DNA of 56,761 nt from positions 1 through 56,761 of the IMG/VR virus record IMGVR_UViG_3300050821_008147; one strand, written 5' to 3'. Positions 48,392 through 56,761 of the stretch are shown piece by piece. The notes under the pieces are model-generated. The model saw nothing but the letters and a program-made list of their open reading frames with translations, did no database searches and was not told the origin of the DNA. Made by a program: the position numbers and the translations under genes. Source of the stretch: a virus. Numbering within the stretch: the stretch's first letter is position 1; each line of letters starts with the position of its first letter.

Positions 48392-50533
48392 CTAATACGT
48401 GTATCGCGCGCGTAGCTTGTCCGTTGATTTGGGAGCCACGGTAAAAGTGATCGTCGCTCCGCTCACGCTGATCCAGTTCGGTCCCTGCCAGACGCCATTC
48501 AGATAAACGTCGAGCGATGCAGCCGGGTTCGGTGTGTTGGCCAGCGTGAATGTGAGGTTGACCCCGTTCATCGTGCCGGAGGGGGTTTCCTGGATCGGAG
48601 TTGGCGCACCGGAGCCATTAGCCGCTGCAGTGAGTCTCCCGTCCGCCTCGACGGTAATATTCGCGCTGGTATAGCTGCCAGGCGTCACCGTCGTTGCAGG
48701 GAGATCACCCGCGCCGATGGTCCGGAACGTTGGCGTGGCAGCGGGCGATGTGGGCCCGATCGGACCCGCAAGGAAGGTGTTTTCGGGCTGCACGCCGAGA
48801 GCGGCCGAAACATCGCCGGCAGACAGCGAAGCCCCTGAAGTCACGCGCCCCTTCGCGTCTACGGTCACCTTTTCATAGGTGCCGGCTGTGACGCCGGAAG
48901 CCGCCAGGGTCGCACTGACGGTGCCGACCCCAGGCCCCGCCGTCACATCGCCGACGAGGGTGGTTATGCCGCCGCCAGCTGGTCCCGGTGGACCTACTGA
49001 ACCGGAGAGATAGACCCAGACTAGCCAATCCGGCGACGGTACCGCGACCGGAGGAATAGCCATCGTGATCGTGGTGCCAACGATGGTGTAATCGGGCGTG
49101 GGTCCGAGCGGATTCTGAAGGACGCCATTGCGGTAAAGATTGCCTCTCGCGCCTCCGGTCGAGCCGCCTCCTCCGCCGCCCGCGGTCGTCGATTTGAGCG
49201 CTATGACATAGAGAAATCCATAGTTCACCGCGGTGCCGAATTCCACGGTTTCGGAAAACGTTCCTGCGGCGCCCTCCAAAATATCGAAGCTCGTGAAGTA
49301 AGACGGGTTGCTGTTCCCAACCGTCCCACTATTCGATTGCGACTCGCGTGCCGTAGCTCCTAGCGTGTCGGTAAATGGGACGGTCGACGCGGTGTTGGTT
49401 GCGCCGAAAACGTGGAGCAGATCGGGGCCAACCGAGGTGGTTGTTGAGGCCGTAAGCGAGGTAGGAGAGCCTCCTCCAGCTGGGGTGAAGGTGAAAACAT
49501 CAAGCGGGAGCGTGGTGGCAATCCCGCTGTATTCATGGATCGCGACTGCCATGCCCTGGTTTGCAGAAATGAATCCGGTGAATGTAACCGTTACGGTATT
49601 TGCGCCGGCTTTGCAGTTCGGAGCGATGAAGACCGATGCGAAATAATTGTTCTGCTCAGCGCTCGTATTCACAAGCGTGTATGTGTTTCCTTGTGAATCG
49701 GTGACGGCGATCGAACTGCCCGCTCCGGTGAACTGCTCGGACCAGATGACGTCGACGATTAGGCAGTTTCCAGCGGCATTATTCGAGGCGAACGCCTGAG
49801 AGATGGTCGAGTCGAGGTTTACGTAGCTCGACGCGCTCTGAACGAATGCGACGCCCGATCCGCCTCCGCCACCGCCGCCGCCAGGGCCGGGGCTCCCATC
49901 TGTGGGGACAGTGAACGTGACATTGACGCCGTCGATCGCGCCCGCGGGAATCACATCGCCGAGTCCGCTGCCCGATCCGCCTCCGCCTCCGCCCGTGCCG
50001 ATGCTTCCGGAGCCGCCGCCGACAATCTGAAAGTTAGTACCGTCAAATACCGCCTCGATGACCTGGCCCGCATCAATTTCGCCGCCGGTTAGAGGAAGGC
50101 CGCCCTCCTTGGTAATTGGCGCCGTGCTTATTGGCGACGAATCTATCGTTAGCGTGGATGGTCCGGTGTTGGCATTTGCCGCGAGAAAAACAACCTTCGA
50201 TCCTATGACGATGACGGGTGGAGGAGTCTGCGCGACTATGTATGCATTGGCCGTGCCAGTGTCATTCGCGAACACGTAAAGCTGCTGCTGGACGGCCTGG
50301 ATGATGCTAGACGCACCTGCAGTTTCGGTGCTGATCGTGCCGTCATCCGCGATGATGATTGTGGTTCCATCGGGCTTAACGACACCGAGGAGGGAATCCG
50401 TGGCCGGCTGAGGATAGAAGCTGACCGACTGCATGGGCACGGCGCCGTCAGATTGCGGCTTAACATTCTGATTGCCGGCTGGAGCGGACGGATTGGTGGA
50501 GTTGAGGAGTATCCCGGTGGTCGGCTGACTCAT
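48392..50533 (-). CDS. Tail fibre protein
   Basis: 713 residues from the ATG at 50533 (ATGA overlap with the tip gene). An N-terminal part with a GDGTTIIIADDGTI-type repeat, then Gly-rich linkers (several runs of 6-9 Gly), a VAFVQ beta domain (229-448), a collagen-like PPGPAGGG linker, and TVSATLAASGVTAGTYEKVTVDAKGRVTSG repeats typical of fibre shafts, ending with a FTLANTPNPAASLDVYLNG-type domain. Clearly a multi-domain virion fibre. Confidence 0.8.
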   Translation of the reverse strand: MSQPTTGILLNSTNPSAPAGNQNVKPQSDGAVPMQSVSFYPQPATDSLLGVVKPDGTTIIIADDGTISTETAGASSIIQAVQQQLYVFANDTGTANAYIVAQTPPPVIVIGSKVVFLAANANTGPSTLTIDSSPISTAPITKEGGLPLTGGEIDAGQVIEAVFDGTNFQIVGGGSGSIGTGGGGGGSGSGLGDVIPAGAIDGVNVTFTVPTDGSPGPGGGGGGGGSGVAFVQSASSYVNLDSTISQAFASNNAAGNCLIVDVIWSEQFTGAGSSIAVTDSQGNTYTLVNTSAEQNNYFASVFIAPNCKAGANTVTVTFTGFISANQGMAVAIHEYSGIATTLPLDVFTFTPAGGGSPTSLTASTTTSVGPDLLHVFGATNTASTVPFTDTLGATARESQSNSGTVGNSNPSYFTSFDILEGAAGTFSETVEFGTAVNYGFLYVIALKSTTAGGGGGGSTGGARGNLYRNGVLQNPLGPTPDYTIVGTTITMAIPPVAVPSPDWLVWVYLSGSVGPPGPAGGGITTLVGDVTAGPGVGTVSATLAASGVTAGTYEKVTVDAKGRVTSGASLSAGDVSAALGVQPENTFLAGPIGPTSPAATPTFRTIGAGDLPATTVTPGSYTSANITVEADGRLTAAANGSGAPTPIQETPSGTMNGVNLTFTLANTPNPAASLDVYLNGVWQGPNWISVSGATITFTVAPKSTDKLRARYTY

Positions 50534-53214
50534 GGGCCCACCTGAAACGTGGTGGGCGCAGGCCATCCGCCGGCTAACTCGCTAATCGCGCCTCCGCCCG
50601 GCAACATCAGGATCGCACCCATATAGGTCTGCCCGATGACTCCGCAGAGATTGGTATCCGTGGAGGCATTCGCGGTCAGCGTCGCGCTTATGGGGCTCCC
50701 AGATTCACCGCTCTGGGTTGGATCATTGATAGTGACGTAATACCATGTCGGAGCCGCCGGTGCGGGGATGGTGACGTTGCGGGCCGCATATTGCACTGTA
50801 TTGGCGCCAAACGTAACGGCCACTTGCTGCATCGCGATCGTGGTCCCGTCTGTCTGCGAAAGGGAAATGGCGGGATTATTGCTGTAGGAGTTCTGCAGCG
50901 AATTGGGCGCGCCGACGAGGACCGGTCCTGCTTCAACCCATACCGACGTGGCTCCATTCGCGCGAAGAGCCCGAATTTGCACGTTGTAATAATCGCCAGA
51001 GATGACGCCTGAGATATACGCGGACGTGGTCGCAGTGTCGACCGTGCCGACGTCGATCCATGGCCCCAGTGGGCTCGATGCGAGCTGATATTGAATCTGG
51101 GTTTGCGTCACGAGCACATCAGGAGACGGAACCCAGGTTGCGAGGATCCTTGGCGTGTTTACGCCGTCGGCTCCGATGACTGCCGTGGTGGCATCGGAAA
51201 GAAGCACAAGATCGGACGGCGGGTCCACCACGTATGGCGAGATGTTCGGATTTCCTGGCACGTCGTAAACGCTCAGCTCCTCGGTGGTCGACCATTCATA
51301 TGTGGTCTCGTCGGTCTCTTGCCCGCTCACAGTGAACCGGACGCTCGGTGCGCCGCCCTCGTCCTCTGCCGGATCGATGTGGAACGTGGTGGCGCTGATC
51401 TCGAGTTGCTTCGCGCCCCAGCCATAGGGGGAGAATGCGAGCTGCATCACGTCGAGCGGCTGCATCTGCCAGGCCTCGAGGGCCATCGGGAAGGTCCCAG
51501 TGCCCTGCTGGCGATTGCGCAGGAGCGTGATCTTTGCACAGCGTTGCGCCTGCGCTACGGAAAGAACGCAGTTCTGAACGAGTTCGAGCGGTAGCTGGTT
51601 GCTCCATGCTATCCAGCACTGGAAGAGTTGCCACGATAGCGGCGAAGTGTCCGGCTCATTTCCGGTATTCCCATCGGCGAGGGAGATATAGATATTTCCC
51701 TGGTAGGTGCAAGCCGCGCCGTCGGCGAATGTTCCGCCGCTCGTCCATGCGGTCGAGCTTCCCACGTATGGCACGCTGTGTGTGTCCGGCTCATTTCCGA
51801 CGTTGCCCTGGAATAGCGACCGGTAAATTATGGGAGGTCCAGCGGGCGAGGTTGGAGCCGAGAAGATGACCGCATCGTTTAGGTTGTAAGTCGTCCCTCC
51901 GTCCCAGGTGCCAACGACACCGCTATCTTGCTCGAGAAATACATCCGCCGCATAGCCGTGGAGGACGTCCTGCGCGTATTGGGGGTAATTTGTGGGAGTG
52001 AAGGCAAAAGGGAATTGGTTCGCGATCGTGCCGTTATACCAGCCGTTCGAGTCGTAAAGGTTGCCGGCGACGTTCCACGGGCTATTTGGCGCAATGTAAG
52101 TGCCATTTACGCGGTTTATCAGATCGCGGAGGCTGCGGTAAGGGACCCACTCTATCTCGCCAGTGAGTGAGCTTTCGTCGAACGTGAACGACGGCCCTTG
52201 CCAATATGCGGGCCAGATAAACCATTCCCCGCCGATGCGGCTTAAGCGCCCCGCGGCCGCCGGCATCATCGTCTGCAGAACATCTCCCGGCGAGGTTCCC
52301 GTGTCATAGTGCCAGTCGCAGCAGTAGCGCGATTCGGTCCCGCCGATCGCGAGTGGAACCTGCTCGTCGCATACATTGGCCGCGGCGATCAACTGGTCCG
52401 TGTTTACTGCGCCCACGTCTCCCAGGCCGAAGGTCGGATCCAGCAATACGTCCGCGATGATGAGGGCCCAGTTATTCGTGAAGCCGGTCGTGAATGTGCG
52501 CGGGTCATAAATGTTGTTTTTGCCGCGGACAGTGAGGCGAATCTCCGGCTCAGAGGGAAAGAGCCCCGGATTGTATTCAATCTTGAGATAGATGTAAGCG
52601 CAGCCCGCGACCCATGGACTGTTACCGCCAGAGGCTGCCCAGTTCGGATCGTTGGCGGTCATGGCGCTGATTACATCGCCCTCCTCCTGGTCGCCGTATC
52701 GCGCTTCGCAGTAGATCCCGCTATGCCCAGTTCCGCCGAAATTGTAGTGTTGGCCGCCAGGGCCGATATGCGTGTTGTTGTCGGCGATCCCTCCGAATCC
52801 GACGCCGTTGCGGACGGACCATCCGCTCCCGCTTCCCAGCCAATAAACTTGCCGGCCATCGAGATAGAGGTTGACGATGCTGTCTATCTCGTGGCCCGCG
52901 ATCACGATGATGTAATTGAATTGGTCGTGCTGGCTGCCCGTGGTCGAGCGATAGATTTCGACGCCGCCGACGCGCTGTTCCCCATAAACGATCTGGCGCA
53001 TCGACGCAGGCTGGCGCGTGGTGATGCCCATGCCGCGGTTCTGCATGAGGGCGCCCGCGATCGCGCCGGCTTCCATCGAAATTCCCCCGATGACGAGCGA
53101 CGCCATGATCTTGTCAAAGAATGGCGACGCCACCAGGGCGGGATCGAGGAACGCGGCCGCGCCCATGCCGACAGCTCCCGCAAGCATTGCGGCCCCTTGG
53201 ATTGCCTTAGACAT
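50530..53214 (-). CDS. Tail tip / J-like host-specificity protein
   Basis: 894 residues. The N-terminal hydrophobic part (AGAVGMGAAAFLDP, GAIAGALMQNRGMGITTRQPASMRQIVYGEQRVGG) is characteristic of tail tip proteins of lambda J style, followed by hub-like beta domains (ADVLLDPTFGLG, RYCCDWHYDTGTSPGDVLQTMMPAAAGRL). Between about residues 432 and 530 two tandem carbohydrate-binding-like modules are inserted (W-DGGTTYNLNDAVIF; FADGAACTYQGNIYISL; both end in GNEPDT). Fibronectin-like and fibre domains end the chain. Confidence 0.86.
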   Translation of the reverse strand: MSKAIQGAAMLAGAVGMGAAAFLDPALVASPFFDKIMASLVIGGISMEAGAIAGALMQNRGMGITTRQPASMRQIVYGEQRVGGVEIYRSTTGSQHDQFNYIIVIAGHEIDSIVNLYLDGRQVYWLGSGSGWSVRNGVGFGGIADNNTHIGPGGQHYNFGGTGHSGIYCEARYGDQEEGDVISAMTANDPNWAASGGNSPWVAGCAYIYLKIEYNPGLFPSEPEIRLTVRGKNNIYDPRTFTTGFTNNWALIIADVLLDPTFGLGDVGAVNTDQLIAAANVCDEQVPLAIGGTESRYCCDWHYDTGTSPGDVLQTMMPAAAGRLSRIGGEWFIWPAYWQGPSFTFDESSLTGEIEWVPYRSLRDLINRVNGTYIAPNSPWNVAGNLYDSNGWYNGTIANQFPFAFTPTNYPQYAQDVLHGYAADVFLEQDSGVVGTWDGGTTYNLNDAVIFSAPTSPAGPPIIYRSLFQGNVGNEPDTHSVPYVGSSTAWTSGGTFADGAACTYQGNIYISLADGNTGNEPDTSPLSWQLFQCWIAWSNQLPLELVQNCVLSVAQAQRCAKITLLRNRQQGTGTFPMALEAWQMQPLDVMQLAFSPYGWGAKQLEISATTFHIDPAEDEGGAPSVRFTVSGQETDETTYEWSTTEELSVYDVPGNPNISPYVVDPPSDLVLLSDATTAVIGADGVNTPRILATWVPSPDVLVTQTQIQYQLASSPLGPWIDVGTVDTATTSAYISGVISGDYYNVQIRALRANGATSVWVEAGPVLVGAPNSLQNSYSNNPAISLSQTDGTTIAMQQVAVTFGANTVQYAARNVTIPAPAAPTWYYVTINDPTQSGESGSPISATLTANASTDTNLCGVIGQTYMGAILMLPGGGAISELAGGWPAPTTFQVGP

Positions 53215-53243
53215 GCACGACCCTTTTGGAGGACAATTGCGAA

Positions 53244-53549
53244 ATGAAATCGGTGAGCATTGACACCTTCAGCTTCACGCTTCGACCGGGCGCCGAAAAG
53301 CTACCCATAGAAGAATTCCGGTACAGGGAAAACGGCGAAGTACGAATAGCCCGCATAGAGAGAGTTGAAGAGATGGAAGACGGGCGCCAGGTAGTGCGAG
53401 GCTCAGCCTATGAAGACATCCACGGACAAGCTGAGTTCTTGCCCGAATTAACGATTTTGTCCCAGTTCAGAAACGGGTATAGGCTCGATCCGGACCAATC
53501 TGTCGATCAGGTTGATATCCAATTGACCGACATTCGCGACCTCAATTGA
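53244..53549 (+). CDS. Lone plus-strand gene inside the tail cluster
   Basis: 101 residues from the ATG at 53244, ten bases after TTTGGAGGA. The protein (KSVSIDTFSFTLRPGAEKLPIEEF, RYRENGEVRIARIERVEEMEDGRQVVRGSAYEDIHG) is charged and beta-rich, with good codon use. No family is recognised. It lies between the leftward tip gene and the small secreted gene, divergent from the tip gene, and needs its own promoter. It may be a late-added moron gene. Confidence 0.6.
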   Translation: MKSVSIDTFSFTLRPGAEKLPIEEFRYRENGEVRIARIERVEEMEDGRQVVRGSAYEDIHGQAEFLPELTILSQFRNGYRLDPDQSVDQVDIQLTDIRDLN

Positions 53550-53563
53550 TCTGTGGTCCTGCG

Positions 53564-53692
53564 CTAAAGTAGTTGCCCATTTGCGTCGTCGTTAGAGCGC
53601 AGTTGTAGAGTGCAGCCCGGCCGCGGCTGCACCTGAGCATCGACTGCAAGAGCGCAGATAGACAAAACTGCGGCAACGAAGATCTTTCTCAT
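53564..53692 (-). CDS. 42-residue exported peptide in tail operon
   Basis: ATG at 53692 after GAGGTGGAAGGA. It has a signal-peptide-like start (RKIFVAAVLSICALAVDA) and a short mature part with one Cys (QPRPGCTLQLRSNDD). It follows the peptidase-like gene by 11 bases. No lipobox is visible, so a secreted peptide is likelier than a lipoprotein. Too short to name. Confidence 0.55.
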   Translation of the reverse strand: MRKIFVAAVLSICALAVDAQVQPRPGCTLQLRSNDDANGQLL

Positions 53693-53703
53693 TCCTTCCA
53701 CCT

Positions 53704-54144
53704 CTATACTGCCCACGCCCTTTTAACTGCTGTGATCGGCAGCCGTACTAATCCTGTTTCGCTGACCGTGATCACATGGCGTCCATTCAGGTGCACGACG
53801 CCCGCGATGAGTCCGCCCGGTTGATCGATCACCACTAGGTCGCCGCGCTTGGCCTGCAGCGGGAACGGCCACTCCTTCAATTCATGCTTGGCAGCGCAGT
53901 AGGCGGCGGCATCAGCGACGGTCACGCCATTCGCTACCGACTTAATCGCGGCGAACGCGCCCGCCTGGTCGGTGTATTTGCCGCGAAAGTCTGCAGCGAG
54001 ATCGACGCCGGTAAAGCTCTTGATCGCGTCCGCCGGGAACAGGCAGCAATCGTTCGTTCCCCAGGCAAATGGAACCTTCGCCCGCGCCAAGAGGAAGGTG
54101 TGGAATTCGCGAGTGGCCCAGTGCTCCGCGCGCTTCAGCCCCAT
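53704..54144 (-). CDS. Tail peptidase-like protein (DUF6950/NlpC-like)
   Basis: 146 residues. It contains FAWGTNDCCLFPADAI (Cys near residue 33) and a VHLNGRHVITVS His segment, an arrangement like NlpC/P60-type Cys-His enzymes and the DUF6950 family that replace lambda K in many tails. It probably cuts or binds peptidoglycan at DNA entry. It sits between the distal tail proteins and the tip protein, the normal slot. Confidence 0.8.
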   Translation of the reverse strand: MGLKRAEHWATREFHTFLLARAKVPFAWGTNDCCLFPADAIKSFTGVDLAADFRGKYTDQAGAFAAIKSVANGVTVADAAAYCAAKHELKEWPFPLQAKRGDLVVIDQPGGLIAGVVHLNGRHVITVSETGLVRLPITAVKRAWAV

Positions 54145-55220
54145 ACGAGCGCCATGTCGTTCAGGATCTCGACCCAGTTGAATGCTGAATCGGTTGGGAA
54201 ATAGAGCCGCTGATCCGCCGCGGTATACCGGCGCGCATTGGGCCGCTGCAGGTTAACCAGCCGGTTTTCGAGCGCCAGGGTGATGCTCAGCGTATCAACG
54301 CTGGCCTTCATTGTGGGCTTATCGACCTGGCCGCTGAAGATGAGATACGGTGTGCCAAGGAATGAACCGCTGGACATCAGTCCATACCAGATCTTCGCGG
54401 GTGCGCCCGTGCGGATATCCTGCAGTGCCTCATAGAGCAGCGTCGTTTTCGACTGCGGAACGCCCTTGTAATAAACGGCGAATCCAACGAAGCTGATCCC
54501 CATAGAAGTATTTGCAGGACCCGGAACGCTGTTTGCGACAAGGGCCGATATGGGCCCTGCGATTGTTAGGATCTTTGTGCCAACATTGGTCCCCCCTGAC
54601 ACGCCAAAATTGTCCGATCCGCAGCTGAGCTCCACAAGGCCGCCTGTTTCGAGCGAGGATACGACCACTACCGGATAGACCGCGGCAATGACTGCGCCAA
54701 GGGGAATTTCCGGAGGCATACGGAAGCCTGCCCACGTGAGCCCGATGCTGTTTTGCCCGAACAGCGATTGCCCATTCGTCATGCCAAGCGATCCGGAATT
54801 TAGACCTCCGCTAGCTGCACCGGAACAGCCGAGCTCCGCGTTGTAGATGCTGGGCGCATTGGAGAAAATGCCTGGGGTCGGGGCGACAGTCGCATGCGCC
54901 CACGCGACCGATTGACCGGCTGGCGGAGTGACGGGAGGATCCGGTGGGGTAGGCTGCCCAGGAATATCAAGGGAGGAAAGTCCGATGCCCGATAACGTGA
55001 CCGTGGTGCCATCTGCCTTGACCGCCGAGCCTTCTCCGATTGGGCCAATGCTGCCGAGATTCCCCACGCCACTGTAGGTGTTTCCATTCCAGACCAGGTC
55101 GCCGAGACCGCTCCACACGTGTACTATGCCCGAATTGAATGTGAGTTCGACGAGCACGACCGGTTGGATGAGCCCCGCAGATAGGCCAGCTGCGAGCGTC
55201 GGGTCGAGATTCCGGGTCAT
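54135..55220 (-). CDS. Distal tail / minor tail protein (DUF2163-like)
   Basis: 361 residues. The start (MTRNLDPTLAAGLSAGLIQPVVLVELTFNSG), with HVWSGLGDLVWNGNTYSGVG and VTLSGI, is typical of a minor tail protein of the lambda L-like region. A Gly/Pro/Ser-rich insert (about 90-240) looks like an added domain, followed by the C-terminal part ALENRLVNLQRPNARRYTAADQRLYFPTDSAF, seen in many relatives. It overlaps both neighbours by a few bases. Confidence 0.82.
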   Translation of the reverse strand: MTRNLDPTLAAGLSAGLIQPVVLVELTFNSGIVHVWSGLGDLVWNGNTYSGVGNLGSIGPIGEGSAVKADGTTVTLSGIGLSSLDIPGQPTPPDPPVTPPAGQSVAWAHATVAPTPGIFSNAPSIYNAELGCSGAASGGLNSGSLGMTNGQSLFGQNSIGLTWAGFRMPPEIPLGAVIAAVYPVVVVSSLETGGLVELSCGSDNFGVSGGTNVGTKILTIAGPISALVANSVPGPANTSMGISFVGFAVYYKGVPQSKTTLLYEALQDIRTGAPAKIWYGLMSSGSFLGTPYLIFSGQVDKPTMKASVDTLSITLALENRLVNLQRPNARRYTAADQRLYFPTDSAFNWVEILNDMALVWG

Positions 55221-55843
55221 CGATATTCCTGAATCTTGAAGGAGATCTGCGAATAACGAGTGATGTCAGACGACCAGGTCCGGTTATTTGCCGCGAGACG
55301 AAAGAGGCCTAGCGTATTCGAAGTGATGACCGTCTCTCCGTCGGTCACAGCTTCGCGGAGAGATGGCCAGATCCCCACCGAAGCCGTGCCAGAATCTTGC
55401 TGCTCGAGCACGCGATAGAGACGAAAGCCGACCTGGATCCAGTCCCCCGGGAGCAAACATCCGGAGCCGGTAAATCCGCTCATCGCGAGCGTCTGGCTGC
55501 CTGCAGCCTGCGCGCCGTTGACGACCGGCGTTCCTGCGCCCGTTCCCATCGGTGAGGTCTGGAGCGGATCGCCAATTTGGAACGCGTTCGCCATGCCCCG
55601 GAGCTCCATCAGAAAGGAGATCCACGCCGCGGCTTCCGGCTGCTTGAGCACAGGAAGCGTCATGGTTCCGCGCAGCATATCGGCGCCCGGCCACTGTTGT
55701 GCCTGTACCTGGCCGGTGAAACTCGAGGTTACGATCGCGACCGCGTCTCTCATCTCAAATTCAACCGTGCGCATACCTGGGAACGCAGGCATGGTTACAA
55801 GGTTGACGGGCTGGCCGCCGACTGTGATGGCTGAGATGGTCAT
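55217..55843 (-). CDS. Distal tail protein
   Basis: 208 residues. The pattern (MPAFPGMRTVEFEMRDAVAIVTSSFTGQVQAQQWPGADMLRGTM, PEAAAWISFLMELRG, FQIGDP) fits a minor tail protein at the distal end, in the position of lambda M. It also has a central GDWIQVGFRLYRVLEQ strand pair. It follows the tape measure by three bases and overlaps the next gene by ATGA. Confidence 0.8.
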   Translation of the reverse strand: MTISAITVGGQPVNLVTMPAFPGMRTVEFEMRDAVAIVTSSFTGQVQAQQWPGADMLRGTMTLPVLKQPEAAAWISFLMELRGMANAFQIGDPLQTSPMGTGAGTPVVNGAQAAGSQTLAMSGFTGSGCLLPGDWIQVGFRLYRVLEQQDSGTASVGIWPSLREAVTDGETVITSNTLGLFRLAANNRTWSSDITRYSQISFKIQEYR

Positions 55844-55846
55844 GGG

Positions 55847-56761
55847 TTATCTGGCGCTCGGTGCGCGCCGCAGTTGCTGATCCTTGACGGCGTGGAGAGC
55901 CAGGGCGGCGATCTGAGGGGCGGCCGTCCGCATGTGACGATCGAAGGCGGCCGTCATCTGAGCGGGATCATTGGCGCCTGGCGGGATGTGGATGTTCCAC
56001 TGGTGCGAATCGCCGCTAGATGATCGCGAGCCGGAGGTATTGGCGGCCGCCATTTGGTTCGACGCGCTGCTCATCGTGCTCCAGCTTCGTTCGCCGGGAG
56101 AATAAGCCGCGCTCGGTGAGACGAATCCGCCATCGTCGAAGCCGACATATCCGCCGCCCGCGAACTTTAGCGTGTCGCTGTTGATGGCCTTGAGCAGGGG
56201 TAGATACTTTGCTGTCGATGAGGCTTTGGTAATGAATTCGCCATTAGAAAAGCGGGCAAGCATGCTGTCGCTCGTCCCGGTGCCAGGCCCATGGACGCGA
56301 CCATTCAAGCCGCCCTTGGCGAAGCCGCTGAAATCCATGAGGTCGCTAAAATCTGAGTCCGAGATGTCGGATGCGCTTGAGCCCGCCGCATCTGCCGCTG
56401 ACGACGACGCCGCCGAGCCGCCGCCGGACCCTCCGCCTCCAAGCATCGACTTTCCGAGTCCGAGCACAGTATTAAGAACGCCATCCAACTCGCTCGGCTG
56501 GGGCCTGGTGATCAGTGTGTAAGGCTTCGGCTGTATGTCGGGCGCAATGGGAATCGCCGAGGTGGTGTCCTCGCCGGCAGTGAGCCCCGTCTCTGATTCA
56601 GGAGTGCGGCGAAGTAGCTGGGGGATCGATGACACGGCCGGCGGTATGTCGCCAGTTAGGTCGCTGAGCTCGTTCCCGCCGCCGGGCGCCATTGAGCCGA
56701 AGAGGGTAGGCAGACCGAGCGTCTCACCGCCCAGAGCGCCGCCGCCCCGGCTTGATGCTTG
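55847..56761 (-). CDS. Tail tape measure protein, C-terminal part (enters from window end)
   Basis: The frame is open to position 56761 and codes for about 304 residues. It contains Gly/Ser-rich linkers, then FAKGGLNGRVHGPGTGTSDSMLARFSNGEFI, the classical C-terminal tape-measure motif, and ends with a helical segment before RRAPSAR. It is the same gene as 1-3035. If the two ends are joined directly the frames differ: position 1 leaves two bases of a codon while 56761 begins a new codon, so one base (or 1+3n) is missing at the junction. Confidence 0.9.
   Translation of the reverse strand, partial: QASSRGGGALGGETLGLPTLFGSMAPGGGNELSDLTGDIPPAVSSIPQLLRRTPESETGLTAGEDTTSAIPIAPDIQPKPYTLITRPQPSELDGVLNTVLGLGKSMLGGGGSGGGSAASSSAADAAGSSASDISDSDFSDLMDFSGFAKGGLNGRVHGPGTGTSDSMLARFSNGEFITKASSTAKYLPLLKAINSDTLKFAGGGYVGFDDGGFVSPSAAYSPGERSWSTMSSASNQMAAANTSGSRSSSGDSHQWNIHIPPGANDPAQMTAAFDRHMRTAAPQIAALALHAVKDQQLRRAPSAR

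Noticed and set aside
49840-50040. Repeated CCGCCNCC-type runs that look like a short repeat array
   Set aside because: They code for poly-Gly linkers of the fibre protein; no constant repeat with unique spacers, so not CRISPR.
52309-53247. 312-residue plus-strand ORF
   Set aside because: Antisense to the tail tip gene; Ala/Asp/Val-rich with no folded pattern or ribosome site.

Overview
The window reads as an essentially complete genome of a temperate, siphovirus-type tailed phage (Caudoviricetes). It has an HK97-type head module, a long tape-measure gene, a tyrosine integrase, a recombination/replication region and a lysis set. Base composition is GC-rich. No complete tRNA, rRNA or host housekeeping gene was seen. 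The host cannot be fixed from the sequence. The chitobiase-type repeat protein, the GT87-type membrane glycosyltransferase and the style of the integrase make a soil bacterium, possibly Acidobacteriota, a reasonable guess, but that is inference only.

Layout. The structural operon lies on the minus strand and is cut by the window ends: the tape-measure gene runs off position 1 and its C-terminal part re-enters at 56761. Read leftward from about 19.0 kb it gives HNH endonuclease, small and large terminase, portal, prohead protease and major capsid protein. Next comes an inserted 5.6 kb block (about 6.4-12.0 kb) of four glycosyltransferase-like proteins, two SAM methyltransferases and two zinc-ribbon proteins. 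After it come the head-tail connectors, tail terminator, tail tube, a pair of tail chaperones joined by a probable -1 frameshift, and the tape measure. From the right-hand end, still leftward, come the C-terminus of the tape measure, distal tail proteins, a peptidase-like protein, a J-like tip protein with inserted carbohydrate-binding modules, and fibre proteins (56.8-46.6 kb).

Between 46.7 and 40.2 kb is an accessory block with strand switches. It holds a GT87-type membrane enzyme, a 1305-residue protein with a signal peptide (beta-helix plus chitobiase-type repeats), two small exported or membrane proteins and the endolysin. Leftward genes at 19.1-23.1 kb include holin- or spanin-like membrane proteins and a terminator. 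The integrase and a small HTH regulator at 23.4-24.8 kb are followed by a tRNA-Arg-like half sequence, then a rightward early operon (24.9-40.2 kb) in which most genes overlap by 1-4 bases. That operon encodes many small zinc-finger proteins, a RecE-like nuclease relative, a coiled-coil protein, an OB-like protein, a cold-shock protein, a lone receiver domain, a trimmed DNA methyltransferase, a DUF1376 replication protein with a loader-like partner, a DUF5131 protein, two HNH nucleases, a HerA-like ATPase and a radical SAM protein.

The most interesting signals are these. (1) The glycosyltransferase/methyltransferase cassette sits inside the head operon. (2) An 8-mer, CGGTYACC, recurs at 11-bp spacing inside the replication gene (a lambda-like origin candidate), next to an AT-rich tract by the terminase, and in pairs at three intergenic or divergent control regions. 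(3) There is a probable programmed frameshift in the tail chaperones. (4) Several enzymes have missing or altered catalytic parts: integrase, RecE-like nuclease, methyltransferase and ATPase.
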